Part shown: positions 29,149 to 36,952 of the stretch, piece after piece | How positions within the stretch are numbered: the first letter of the stretch is position 1 | How the letters are laid out: the number at the start of each line of letters is the position of its first letter | Origin: Sinorhizobium fredii NGR234 | GTDB lineage: Bacteria > Pseudomonadota > Alphaproteobacteria > Rhizobiales > Rhizobiaceae | Assembly (NCBI RefSeq): GCF_000018545.1 | Contig: NC_012586.1 | Location: 620,001 to 684,000 of the forward strand | Reading direction: 5' to 3' | Length of the DNA: 64,000 nt | Position numbers and translations under genes: made by a program | Notes under the pieces: generated by a model | The model's input: only the letters and a program-made list of their open reading frames with translations | Told to the model about the DNA's origin: nothing | Database searches by the model: none

Positions 29149-30471
29149 TCAGATTGCTCCGACTTTGACTTTCGAACCATCAAGGAGACGCGACAGGCGG
29201 AAGGGGGCGGGGTCGACACAGGGTGTATCATTGGCCACCAGGTCGGCCGCCAGGCGGCCGATGCCCGGGCCAAGTCCGAAGCCATGGCCGGAGCAGCCCG
29301 CGGCCAAATAGAGACCTTTCACACCATCGGCCGGCGAGATGACCGGCACCGCGTCCGGCGTGAAATCCACGTAGGCTCCCCAACTGTCGGCGACTTCGAC
29401 CCCCGCCAATGCAGGAAACTGCTCGGTGACCCGTTTCAAGATTGCCGCGATGGTGCGGCGGCTCGGCGGCGGGTCGAGAACCCGCATCCGCTCGAAGGCC
29501 GTCGGTTTGCTCTTGTTCAAGCCTCCCAATGCCTCCGGACCCTGGAGGAAGGATTTGCCGATGCCGAACTGCACCGCTTTCAGACGCTTCATGAACATCG
29601 GCATGAACCAGCGAGCGTAGCGAATGCCTTGCGGGGTGATGTCGAGCATCGCCCTGCCGCTGATGGCAAGCGTGTAGCTGCCATCCAACCGGCGGGTCAG
29701 CGCGCACTCCGGCGTATAGATCGCCTCGCCCAGATCCGCTGTCGGTCGCGTACGAAGCGCTGTCTGGCGCACGCTCGCTTGCGGAAACAGAACGCCGTGC
29801 TGGCGACAAAACATCGACGTCCAGGCACCGCCGGCGCAGAGAACGGCTTGTGTCCGGATGAGCCCCTTTTCGGTGATCACCCCGGCGACGGCCCCATTGA
29901 CCAGATCGAGCCCTCGCGCAGCACACTCCTGGTGGATCGTCGCCCCGAATTTGCGAGCGCCGTTCGCGATCGTCGGTGCGGCGATGGCGGGTTCGCCCTT
30001 GCCGTCATCGATCGAATGCACTCCGCCGAGCCATCGGCGGCCGTTCGCCGGAATCGTGGCGGCCGCCTCCTTGGCGCTCAGCATCTTCGTATTGACGTTG
30101 AACTGCCGGGCCGTCTCGCGCCACGCCTCCCACTCCGCAAGTTGCCGCGGATTATCGGTAGCGTAGAGCAGGCCGCAGCGACGGAAGCCGACGTCCTCTC
30201 CGATTTTGGACTGAAACTCACCCCATAGCCGCAGCGCGACGCCCGAGAGCGGCAGTTCGCGCTCGTCCCGGTTCTGTTGGCGGCACCAACCCCAGTTGCG
30301 GCTCGACTGCTCGCAGCCGACATGACCTTTTTCGACCAGGGCGACGGACAGTCCCCGCTCCGCGAGAAAGAACGCTGCCGTTGCACCAATAATGCCGCCG
30401 CCGACGACGACGACATCCGCCTTGGCGGGAAGCTCTTGATCGCTGTGTATGCGCTTGACGATTGGAGACAT
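29149..30471 (-). CDS. FAD-dependent oxidoreductase, DAO family
   Basis: Flavoenzyme of 440 residues. VVVVGGGIIGATAAFFLAER lies near residues 20-39, CEQSSRNWGWCRQQNRDERE contacts FAD, and LYLAAGCSGHGFGLGPGIG the isoalloxazine. It is a paralog of the 61342 enzyme, with which it shares the SSRNWGW-RQQNRD block, DITPxGxRYA and the C-terminal PxxxSRxxDGS. The cofactor-binding and length match single-chain amine oxidases of the DadA/GlpO-like type. Upstream lies a decayed aldehyde-dehydrogenase start together with its upstream region, which may now drive this gene. Confidence 0.9.
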   Translation of the reverse strand: MSPIVKRIHSDQELPAKADVVVVGGGIIGATAAFFLAERGLSVALVEKGHVGCEQSSRNWGWCRQQNRDERELPLSGVALRLWGEFQSKIGEDVGFRRCGLLYATDNPRQLAEWEAWRETARQFNVNTKMLSAKEAAATIPANGRRWLGGVHSIDDGKGEPAIAAPTIANGARKFGATIHQECAARGLDLVNGAVAGVITEKGLIRTQAVLCAGGAWTSMFCRQHGVLFPQASVRQTALRTRPTADLGEAIYTPECALTRRLDGSYTLAISGRAMLDITPQGIRYARWFMPMFMKRLKAVQFGIGKSFLQGPEALGGLNKSKPTAFERMRVLDPPPSRRTIAAILKRVTEQFPALAGVEVADSWGAYVDFTPDAVPVISPADGVKGLYLAAGCSGHGFGLGPGIGRLAADLVANDTPCVDPAPFRLSRLLDGSKVKVGAI

Positions 30472-30509
30472 GAGGGACTGACCTGTAATTATTGGCGGCT
30501 GATCTACAG

Positions 30510-30600
30510 CGCACTATTGTCTGCCCCTTCGACCGCGCACTCCCTCGCCGATGAAATTCCCCGACGGGGGAGACTGTCTCAAAGCTTGTCGTCGCGCGTC
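30510..30600 (-). pseudogene. 5' remnant of an aldehyde-dehydrogenase gene
   Basis: On the minus strand this stretch aligns with the first codons of the 16629 aldehyde-dehydrogenase gene. Shared blocks are GACGCGCGA-GACA, GACAGTCT, TTTCATCGGCGA and CGAAGG, in the same order, with small deletions. The ATG has become ACG. Only about 30 codons remain before the similarity ends near the FAD oxidase start. Confidence 0.7.
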
Positions 30601-30727
30601 CTCGAAGTGAGCTCATTGGAGGCTACCCGAGGCAGGCGAGCAGCATGCATCGACTGAAGATAGAGGGACGGCCGAAAGTTCCGTTTTCGGCGGCGCGACG
30701 GTCAAATCTGCGGCTGTCGCGCCGGTA
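30593..30727 (-). repeat. Upstream region shared with 16630-16765 (copy B)
   Basis: Second copy of the conserved ALDH upstream region. GGCGAGCAGCATGCATCGAC followed by TGAAGAT is identical to copy A, and GCGGCGCGAC and GTCGCGC recur at matching spacing. It faces the FAD oxidase at 29149-30471, about 120 bases from its start, and could serve as its promoter. Confidence 0.7.
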
Positions 30728-30869
30728 AGCTACAGAGCATCGTCAGACGACAGTGGTTTTGAATCGACTTCCGGTCGAGCATGACGAACGCCGCGATCGG
30801 TTCACGGCACCCCTGCTGCTACAGGCTCGAATTGTAGAGCGTGCACAATCAAGAACAGAGATGTAAGCC

Positions 30870-31574
30870 ATGACTACAGGCACTCACGAGTCCCCCGCGC
30901 TTGCCATGATCCATACGGTCCCCGGGATCATCCCCGCGTTCAACGATCTCGTCGGCCGCCATCTGCCCGGTTGGCGCCCGTTCAACATGTTGGATGAGAG
31001 CCTGCTGGGGAACACGATCCGCGAAGGCACGCTGTCACGTCAGACCATGCGGCGGCTTGCGACTCACATCTGGTCGGCGGTGGATGCGGGGGCTTCGGCG
31101 GTCCTCGTCACCTGTTCCTCGCTCGGCCCTGCAGTGGATGCGGCAATGCCACTCTGCCCTGTCCCCCTCTTCCGTATCGATGACGGGATGGCGATCGAGG
31201 CGATCAACCGCGGAAATCGAATCGGTGTCCTCGCGACCCTGGCCACAACAATGGAGCCTACGACCCGGTTGATTGAACGCCATGCGCAAAGAATGAATCG
31301 CGACGTTTCCGTCACCGGTCGTCTTTGTGAAGGAGCCTTTGATAAATTGCGAAACGGGGACAGGGCGGCGCATGATGCGATGATACGTGAAGTCCTCGCT
31401 TCCCTCGTGAACAGCGTCGACGTGATTGTTCTCGCTCAAGCATCAATGGCAAATGCCCTGAACGATATAGGCGAGATATCGGTGCCGGTACTTACCAGCC
31501 CTGAACTCGGCGTGCTGCACATGTCCTCCGCACTGAATGTGCGCTCCCGCGTCCACGAAAGTGCGCAAAGTTAG
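30870..31574 (+). CDS. Asp/Glu/hydantoin racemase-family protein
   Basis: Soluble protein of 234 residues. The first active-site Cys sits in AVLVTCSSLGPAVDAA (about residue 89), the glutamate/aspartate racemase pattern; a RIGVLATLATTMEPTTRL block follows as in hydantoin racemases. The position of the usual second Cys is occupied by VLAQASMANAL, so the two-base racemase mechanism is doubtful and an isomerase or decarboxylase-like role is possible. It stands alone, divergent from the FAD oxidase unit and next to the dehydratase/cyclodeaminase pair. No clear ribosome site except AGAGATG. Confidence 0.8.
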   Translation: MTTGTHESPALAMIHTVPGIIPAFNDLVGRHLPGWRPFNMLDESLLGNTIREGTLSRQTMRRLATHIWSAVDAGASAVLVTCSSLGPAVDAAMPLCPVPLFRIDDGMAIEAINRGNRIGVLATLATTMEPTTRLIERHAQRMNRDVSVTGRLCEGAFDKLRNGDRAAHDAMIREVLASLVNSVDVIVLAQASMANALNDIGEISVPVLTSPELGVLHMSSALNVRSRVHESAQS

Positions 31575-31863
31575 AACAAGCCGTTGAATGACAGCAATGC
31601 GCGCGAGAGGTCGGTAGTTGCCACACCCCCCGGGGGCAAATGTGCACAGATCACATCTGAGCCTGAAAGTCGCATGCGGTTATCAGCACCCCCTGTGCAC
31701 CGGACGACCACCTGTTGAGGCTTTGCCTCCGTCATGGTAGTCCGAAGGCACTATGGGCGCTTTGATGCAGATAACGGATCGCAATAGATCCTCGCTCAGG
31801 AAACACTTTGTGGCCGGCCTGCCGCGACAATATTGCCCTGCTGATGCACGAAAGGCCGTGACC

Positions 31864-32841
31864 TTACCCCGCTGCCTTGTATATCTCTGCAAGATCGCCT
31901 AGGTCCCAGTTGCCGCCAGACAACACCGCACAGACTTTTTCATCGGGCTTGACGTCTATGCTGCCCGCCAACAAGGCTCCAATGCCAATCGAGGCGGCTG
32001 GTTCAGCGATCAACTTCGCATCCCTGGCAAGCGCGCGCATCCCGGAGATGATGTGCTCGTCTTCAACAAGAACAATCTCGTCCACATATTTTTCGATAAT
32101 CGGATACGGGTTTTTACCCGGAACACTTAACCTCAAGCCATCCGCAATGGTGTTCTTCAACGGAAGCGATGTGCGCTCCTTGTTGATCCGGCTGTGATAA
32201 TACTTCGGTGTCAAGGCAGGCTCTGCCCCGATAACGCGCACCGATGGTTTCGTTTCTTTTATGGCGGTAGCGATTCCCGAGATTAGGCCTCCGCCGCCTA
32301 AGGGGACGATGACCGTGTCCACATCGTCCAAGTCTTCGAGTATCTCGCACCCGATCGTTCCCTGGCCAGCCATTACAATGGGGTCTTCAAAGCCGTGAAT
32401 AACCGCATACTTGTTTCCTTCAGCGATTTCGTAGACCTTTTTCCATCTAGCAGCATTATCACCATCAAAAAGAATGACTTCCGCGCCAAGGGCTTTTGTA
32501 TTTTCAATCTTGATTTTGGGTGTGGTCACCGGAAGTACCAATATCACCTTTACGCCGAGCATCTTGGCCGCGTAAGAAAGCCCCTGGGCATGGTTGCCCG
32601 ACGACGTCGCGATGATGCCGTTTGCGATCTCTTCTCTCGAGAGCGAGAGAGCCTTGTTCAGGGCGCCGCGGATCTTGAAGGCGCCAGTAATCTGCAGGGT
32701 TTCGGGTTTGAGATAGAGCTGACAACCAGCAGCTTTCTCAATCTTGTCCGCGCGCAACAGCGGCGTGTGCCTGACGTGTGGTCTCAGCCGTTCCCGGGCT
32801 TCACGGATGTCCTGAATGGTGGGGTAATTGCGCATGGTCAT
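31864..32841 (-). CDS. PLP-dependent dehydratase, threonine ammonia-lyase/EutB-like
   Basis: Fold-type II PLP enzyme of 325 residues that would eliminate water from a beta-hydroxy amino acid to give an enamine/keto acid. K56 in [10 protein letters not shown] is the Schiff-base Lys, SSGNHAQG binds substrate carboxylate, the Gly-rich [11 protein letters not shown] binds PLP phosphate, and SGGNWD closes the site. It lacks a C-terminal ACT regulatory domain. It overlaps the cyclodeaminase gene upstream by ATGA; this pairing recalls eutB-eutC of ectoine clusters and the dehydratase/reductase pair of the beta-hydroxyaspartate cycle. A broken tail of a sister gene is at 20902. Base composition is lower in G+C than its neighbours. 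Confidence 0.9.
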   Translation of the reverse strand: MTMRNYPTIQDIREARERLRPHVRHTPLLRADKIEKAAGCQLYLKPETLQITGAFKIRGALNKALSLSREEIANGIIATSSGNHAQGLSYAAKMLGVKVILVLPVTTPKIKIENTKALGAEVILFDGDNAARWKKVYEIAEGNKYAVIHGFEDPIVMAGQGTIGCEILEDLDDVDTVIVPLGGGGLISGIATAIKETKPSVRVIGAEPALTPKYYHSRINKERTSLPLKNTIADGLRLSVPGKNPYPIIEKYVDEIVLVEDEHIISGMRALARDAKLIAEPAASIGIGALLAGSIDVKPDEKVCAVLSGGNWDLGDLAEIYKAAG

Positions 32842-33833
32842 TCCTCAAAGAACTGGAAGAAGGTGCCGACGTTATTGGCTATGGCGTTCTGGTAGATTTT
32901 GCCGGCTGTCGTATTGTCTTGTATGGCCATGCCGGTGGAATCGAAGATCGTGATTTCGTCATCCCTTTCTCGTCCGGGTTTCCTTCCCAGCAATATCTCG
33001 CCGATTTCGCCATGGATGGCGTTTCTGGTGATGATATTCTTATTCAGCGGGTGCCAGGTCTCGCCTTTTTCGGCGCACTGCGCAATTGAGTCGACGACTA
33101 CTTTTGCGTTCCTGAATATCTCCGGATCCAGTTCTTGTTTGCCGCGTTGATCGGTGCCGATTGCAACGATGTGTGTGCCGGGCTTCACCCAATCCGCTTC
33201 CACAAGCGACCCTTTTCCGCGGGTCGTCGTGATCAGGATATCGGCCTGCTCAACGGCTTCTTTCTTGGAGTTGGCCACGATGACAGGAATGCCAAATTCG
33301 CTTTCGATATCCGTCTTGTATTTGGCAAGCGTGTCCGGGTGACGGTCCCATGCGTGGATCTCTTCGATCTTCATGATCTCGTTGATCGCCCGGATTTGCA
33401 TTCTTGCTTGATTGCCAGTGCCTATCGATGCGATCGTCGAGGCGTTCTTCCTCGCCAGTGCTTTGACGGAAACGGCACCAGACGCACCGGTTCTGAGACC
33501 AAGGATCAAGCTTCCATCCATGACGCAAATCAACGCACCGCTCCTGCCATCAAACAGGAAAATAGTCGCCATGCCGTTGGGCACGCCATGTGCTGTCGGG
33601 TTGTCAACGAACCCTCCAGACGAGGCTTTCATGGAGATCACTTCATTGGCTTTGTAATACCCAAGCTTGAAGTCGATTTCCCCACGAGGCGACGGGAGAT
33701 CTATTCCGATATAGTCGGGTTGTTCGACCTGATCGCTGTTAAAGGCCTTGTATGCCTCTTCCACCGCGCCGATGACTTCCGGCATGCCGATTAGCCGTCT
33801 TACTTCATCCTTCTTAAGCAGCAGCGTTTTCAT
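32838..33833 (-). CDS. Ornithine cyclodeaminase/mu-crystallin family protein (EutC-like)
   Basis: NAD(P)-binding protein of 331 residues. The N-domain has [21 protein letters not shown] with the Lys typical of the family and [16 protein letters not shown]; the nucleotide fold reads [16 protein letters not shown]. Family members include ornithine cyclodeaminase, imine reductases such as BhcD, and EutC. Coupled by ATGA to the downstream dehydratase, it could reduce or deaminate the imine that enzyme makes (inference). ATG 33833 has AAGG upstream and gives the family N-terminus. Codon use is AT-richer than neighbours, as in the partner gene. Confidence 0.9.
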   Translation of the reverse strand: MKTLLLKKDEVRRLIGMPEVIGAVEEAYKAFNSDQVEQPDYIGIDLPSPRGEIDFKLGYYKANEVISMKASSGGFVDNPTAHGVPNGMATIFLFDGRSGALICVMDGSLILGLRTGASGAVSVKALARKNASTIASIGTGNQARMQIRAINEIMKIEEIHAWDRHPDTLAKYKTDIESEFGIPVIVANSKKEAVEQADILITTTRGKGSLVEADWVKPGTHIVAIGTDQRGKQELDPEIFRNAKVVVDSIAQCAEKGETWHPLNKNIITRNAIHGEIGEILLGRKPGRERDDEITIFDSTGMAIQDNTTAGKIYQNAIANNVGTFFQFFEE

Positions 33834-34154
33834 GCATGACCTTTCTGTTTCTGGCATCGGCATAGCACGCCCAGCACCGCAATCACGATAGTGGGAGAGT
33901 CGGGAGATTAGTGGTCGGATTCGCCTCGACCGGAAGCAGATTGTTCTGTATCGCACAAAGGCTCTGGCAGAGAGTTGCAGCCGGCGCCTTTCCGAGTGCA
34001 GGCATTGGCGTATCGGTTCCGTTACGGTCGGCACAAGATGCGGCACAGTTGGTAAACCTTAGCGCTAACGCGTGGCGGATGTCGGTGGGTCGGGAGGAAC
34101 TGCTGTCTTATGCGGGCTACCTTGAACCTTGAAGACACAGGCCGGAACCGCATC
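33834..34154. other. Intergenic region upstream of the GNAT
   Basis: 321 bp between divergent genes. It has the perfect palindrome TTAGCGCTAA at 34059-34068 and an open frame ending LLSYAGYLEP just before the GNAT, which may be the tail of a lost gene but was not recognised. Promoters for both sides must lie here. Confidence 0.3.
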
Positions 34155-34997
34155 ATGACCAACCAAGCGATCATTCTCGAGAAGATGACACCAAAGCATC
34201 TGGACAGGGCATTGGAACTGTCCCGCAAGGTCCAATGGCCGCATCGGCGCGAGGATTGGGAGCTGGTCCAGTCAATCAGCCAAGGAATCGTCGCACTCGA
34301 AGAGGATCGCCTCGTCGCGACCGTCATGATGACGCCCTATGGCGATGACGCCGCCACTATCAACATGGTCATCGTCGATGCCGCGATGCGCGGCCGCGGC
34401 CTCGGCCGGAAGATGTTGGAAGAGGCGCTTGTCAAAGCGGGAGAGCGCACCTGCTATCTGGTGGCGACGCAGGAAGGTCTTCCGCTCTACGAGAAGGTGG
34501 ATTTTGTCGTGACCGGAGAGACCGTGAAGCACCAGGGCGAGCCGTTGCGGGTTGAGGCGCCGGCCCATGTAACATGGAGCGAGAGTGGCGACCATGCCTA
34601 CCTGGTGGAGCTCGACCGCGCGGCAAGCGGCCATGACCGTTCGGCATTGATGGAGATTTTGCGCGAGCGAGCGAAGTTCGCTGTCATTCGCGATGACGGG
34701 GAGATCCAAGCCTTCGCGGCGATCCGGTCTTTCGGCCGTGGGCTGGTCATCGGACCGGTGGTAGCGAGGAACGATTCCGAAGCCAGGGCCCTGATCGATT
34801 TCCTGCTCGCCCATCACCAGGGCAGCTTCGTCCGTATCGACACGGATGTCTCCACGGATCTTGCAGGGTGGCTCACCGCGCGCGGGCTCAACCACGCGGG
34901 CTGTGGGATCAAGTTGCGACGTCGCGGGGCCGCGTGCGGGCAAAGCAAACCCACGTATCACCGCAACTACGCGCTGGTCAGTCAGGCACTCGGTTGA
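34155..34997 (+). CDS. Two-domain GNAT acetyltransferase, paralog
   Basis: Protein of 280 residues closely resembling the 6792-7628 gene. WPHRREDWELVQSISQGIVAL, the acetyl-CoA loop RGRGLGRKML after TINMVIVDAAM, and FGRGLVIGPVVARNDSEA in the second half are all kept, and it ends ALVSQALG. ATG 34155 aligns with the paralog start; an ATG at 34110 is possible. As at 6792, an aminotransferase sequence follows directly, but here only its beginning remains, so the gene has lost its metabolic partner. Confidence 0.87.
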   Translation: MTNQAIILEKMTPKHLDRALELSRKVQWPHRREDWELVQSISQGIVALEEDRLVATVMMTPYGDDAATINMVIVDAAMRGRGLGRKMLEEALVKAGERTCYLVATQEGLPLYEKVDFVVTGETVKHQGEPLRVEAPAHVTWSESGDHAYLVELDRAASGHDRSALMEILRERAKFAVIRDDGEIQAFAAIRSFGRGLVIGPVVARNDSEARALIDFLLAHHQGSFVRIDTDVSTDLAGWLTARGLNHAGCGIKLRRRGAACGQSKPTYHRNYALVSQALG

Positions 34998-35011
34998 TCT
35001 TGGTGGAAGAA

Positions 35012-35190
35012 ATGCGTGGACTCGCTTGTCGAACTCGACGGTGCGATCTGTCTCATCCACTCGCCCTCCTATCGCGGCCATCGGCGGGCGGGTGGTGAAA
35101 CGGCCAAAGGCGCGATTGTCACCGCGACCGGATATAAGCTGCTCGACGAGCTCGCGGGTCTGTGGAGTGTCAATGCGGATACGGGCAGCA
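35012..35190 (+). pseudogene. 5' remnant of a class III aminotransferase
   Basis: About 60 codons match the start of the 5400-6776 aminotransferase: SLVELDGAICLIH, SPSYRGH, KGAIVTATGYKLLDELAGLW and SVNAD against SLIELDRAHLIHP, ASYRGH, KGATVTDASGRQLIDGFAGLW and CVNAG. No intact start or PLP domain remains. The order GNAT then aminotransferase is the same as in the intact locus. Confidence 0.85.
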
Positions 35191-35226
35191 CAGCATCTCA
35201 CCCTACATCCCGAACACCAACTGCCC

Positions 35227-35754
35227 TTATAGCGCTTGATACATAACGAAGGCGTCGACGTAGCCATGCGTCGGGTGCCTGAACGCGCCGGGCAATGTGC
35301 CCACGACTTCAAAACCCATTTTCTGCCATAGTGAAATAGCCCGCAGGTTGGTGCTCACGACGAAGTTGAACTGCATCGCCCGATAGCCGTGGGCGCGGGC
35401 GGTTGCGATTGAGTGTTCGCACAAACTACGTGCGACGCCTCTACCGGTCGCATAAGGCGCTGTGACGTATCCACAGTTGCAAACATGCTGACCACCGCCA
35501 GCCTGATTGGGGCGCAGGTAATAGGTGCCGAGGATGGCGCCCGCTTGCTCGGCAACGAAGACTTCCTTGTCTGCTCCCATCCAGTACGCGAGAGCCTCTG
35601 CCCGGCTCAGGTTGGGGTCAAGCGCATAGGTTTCTCCCGCTCGGATCACGGGCTCGATGATTGACCAGACGGCGGGAGCGTCCGCGGATGAGGCGGGGCG
35701 AATATGCATGGCAGCATCATTAGGCCTTGCGGCAGGTGCTGAGAAGCGGGTCAT
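35227..35754 (-). CDS. GNAT acetyltransferase (single domain, PAT-like)
   Basis: Single-domain acetyltransferase of 175 residues. MHIRPASSADAPAVWSIIEP is the usual start of such proteins and corresponds to an internal ATG at 35709; the longer form from 35754 is also possible. YATGRGVARSLCEHSI is the acetyl-CoA loop and MQFNFVVSTNLRAISLWQKMGF the C-terminal strand-helix. Unlike the two-domain GNATs it belongs to the phosphinothricin/amino-acid acetyltransferase group. It lies between two pseudogene fragments and shows no operon partner. Confidence 0.85.
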   Translation of the reverse strand: MTRFSAPAARPNDAAMHIRPASSADAPAVWSIIEPVIRAGETYALDPNLSRAEALAYWMGADKEVFVAEQAGAILGTYYLRPNQAGGGQHVCNCGYVTAPYATGRGVARSLCEHSIATARAHGYRAMQFNFVVSTNLRAISLWQKMGFEVVGTLPGAFRHPTHGYVDAFVMYQAL

Positions 35755-35769
35755 GGTGTTTTTAGCCTT

Positions 35770-35929
35770 TGCTGAGTTGCATCCCGCCGCGCGAAGTCGA
35801 AAGACCCAACCTGACCTTTAGTCCAGAATTCGTGCTGACGGGCCGAGGAATCCGGCCGGTACAGCGGCTGAGGCGCGGCCTACGATTGCTCATAACGGAA
35901 ACAGATTCCGCCAATAAAGGGCGAAGCGC
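35770..35929 (+). repeat. Upstream region duplicated from the HAD locus
   Basis: This stretch matches 43760-43916. Shared blocks are CCGAGGAATCC, CGGCCTACGATTGCTCATAA and GGNCGAAGCGCATGACC, at the same spacing before the HAD ATG. The duplication therefore included the promoter as well as the first codons. Confidence 0.75.
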
Positions 35930-36034
35930 ATGACCACTTTCCGCCCGAAAAACATCACCTTCGACTGCCACGGCAGGCTGATCAACTTTCAGATAGCGGA
36001 GGCGGCCCGCAATCTTTACGGCAATCGAATGAGG
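35930..36034 (+). pseudogene. 5' remnant of a HAD hydrolase gene
   Basis: The first 35 codons follow the 43917 HAD gene (MTTFRPKNITFDCHGRLINF, then AEAARNLYGNRM). Thr of the HGTL nucleophile loop has become Arg. Similarity stops near 36034, just before the convergent Lrp gene. Confidence 0.88.
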
Positions 36035-36055
36035 GAATCGAGGTCTGCCACGAGG

Positions 36056-36532
36056 TTACTGCTGGAACAGGTTTGCCAGCGGCAAATGCGCTTTGACCAG
36101 GGGCGATTTCAGCACGACGAAGCTGAAGTACTTGTCGATGCCGATTTCCAAACCGAGGAGCCGCTCCATCAGCATCTGATACTCTTCGATTCCTGCGGTG
36201 ACGAATTTTACGAGATAATCGTAGCCTCCCGAAACCAGATGGCACTCGATGACCTGATCGACCTTCTCGATCGCAGCAAGAAATCTCGCGAAGTCGACTT
36301 GACGGTGGTTCTTCAGCGTGATTTCGGTGAACACCGTCAACGTCTGCCCCAGTTTTCCGATATTGATCTGCGCAGAATAGCCCTCGATATAGCCCTCCGC
36401 CTGCAGCTTTTTCACTCGCAGCAAACAGGGACTTGGCGAGAGATTGACCATTTCCGCAAGCTCGACATTCGTCATTCGGCCATTCTTCTGCAATGCGTTG
36501 AGTATCCTGACGTCGATCCGATCAAGTTTCAT
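36056..36532 (-). CDS. Lrp/AsnC-family regulator (paralog 1)
   Basis: Feast/famine regulator of 158 residues. The N-terminal helix-turn-helix is LDRIDVRILNALQKNGRM, NVELAEMVNLSPSPCLLRVK; the C-terminal RAM effector domain has LTVFTEITLKNHR and GGYDYLVKFVTAGIEEYQ. It shares most of its sequence with 47488 and 62790, so these three form a recent local family and probably recognise related sites and amino-acid-like effectors. Its ATG overlaps the end of the glycerate-kinase pseudogene. The unit upstream encodes a tartrate dehydrogenase. Confidence 0.92.
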   Translation of the reverse strand: MKLDRIDVRILNALQKNGRMTNVELAEMVNLSPSPCLLRVKKLQAEGYIEGYSAQINIGKLGQTLTVFTEITLKNHRQVDFARFLAAIEKVDQVIECHLVSGGYDYLVKFVTAGIEEYQMLMERLLGLEIGIDKYFSFVVLKSPLVKAHLPLANLFQQ

Positions 36533-36939
36533 TGGCTTGCTCCCGCTGATGAGGATGGCGCGGATGTCATTGATGTTAGTGAGGGTTGGGCCGGTGAGCC
36601 CGAGATCCCCGATGGCCTGAAAGCCTTATAACTATTGTGGTGCGCGGCTTCAGCCCAAGGCTCGTCGGAGCTTCGGCAGCGGCTGCAAGCGCCAGAGCGG
36701 GCGCCGCCGCGGCACGTACTTCTGCTGGCGGCCCCAGGGCCTTCGGCGTTTCTTCCCCTTACTCGAGCACCCGAAGGGTTGCCGGCGAATGCCTTTCCGG
36801 CGCCGATCACAACACATCTGCCTTTCGGCAGGGGCGGCAGATGCCGCGGGACGATCAACATGGGGTCGGCGCTGCCGACAGAAGCGTCAAAGATCCGGCG
36901 CAATGCCTTCCTTGCTTTATGATCGTCCCACATCATCAT
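36529..36939 (-). pseudogene. Glycerate 2-kinase, internally deleted
   Basis: The beginning reads KALRRIFDASVGSADPMLIV, PRHLPPLPKGRCVVIGAGKA, the conserved start of MOFRL-type glycerate kinases. The end, after a one-base frameshift, reads QAIGDLGLTGPTLTNINDIR followed by AILI, the conserved C-terminus. The middle two-thirds of the roughly 420-residue enzyme are gone. It lies 13 bases after the tartrate dehydrogenase, where an intact kinase would phosphorylate the glycerate produced. Confidence 0.8.
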
Positions 36940-36952
36940 CTGCCACGTGTCC

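Noticed and set aside
30870..33833. Assignment to an ectoine/hydroxyectoine (eutABC) pathway
   Set aside because: No ectoine hydrolase, deacetylase or ectoine transporter gene is nearby, and the racemase-like protein is not an obvious EutA; only the B/C pairing is similar.
31864..33833. Assignment to the beta-hydroxyaspartate cycle (bhcBD)
   Set aside because: The aldolase and aspartate-glyoxylate aminotransferase genes are absent, and the dehydratase reads closer to threonine ammonia-lyases.
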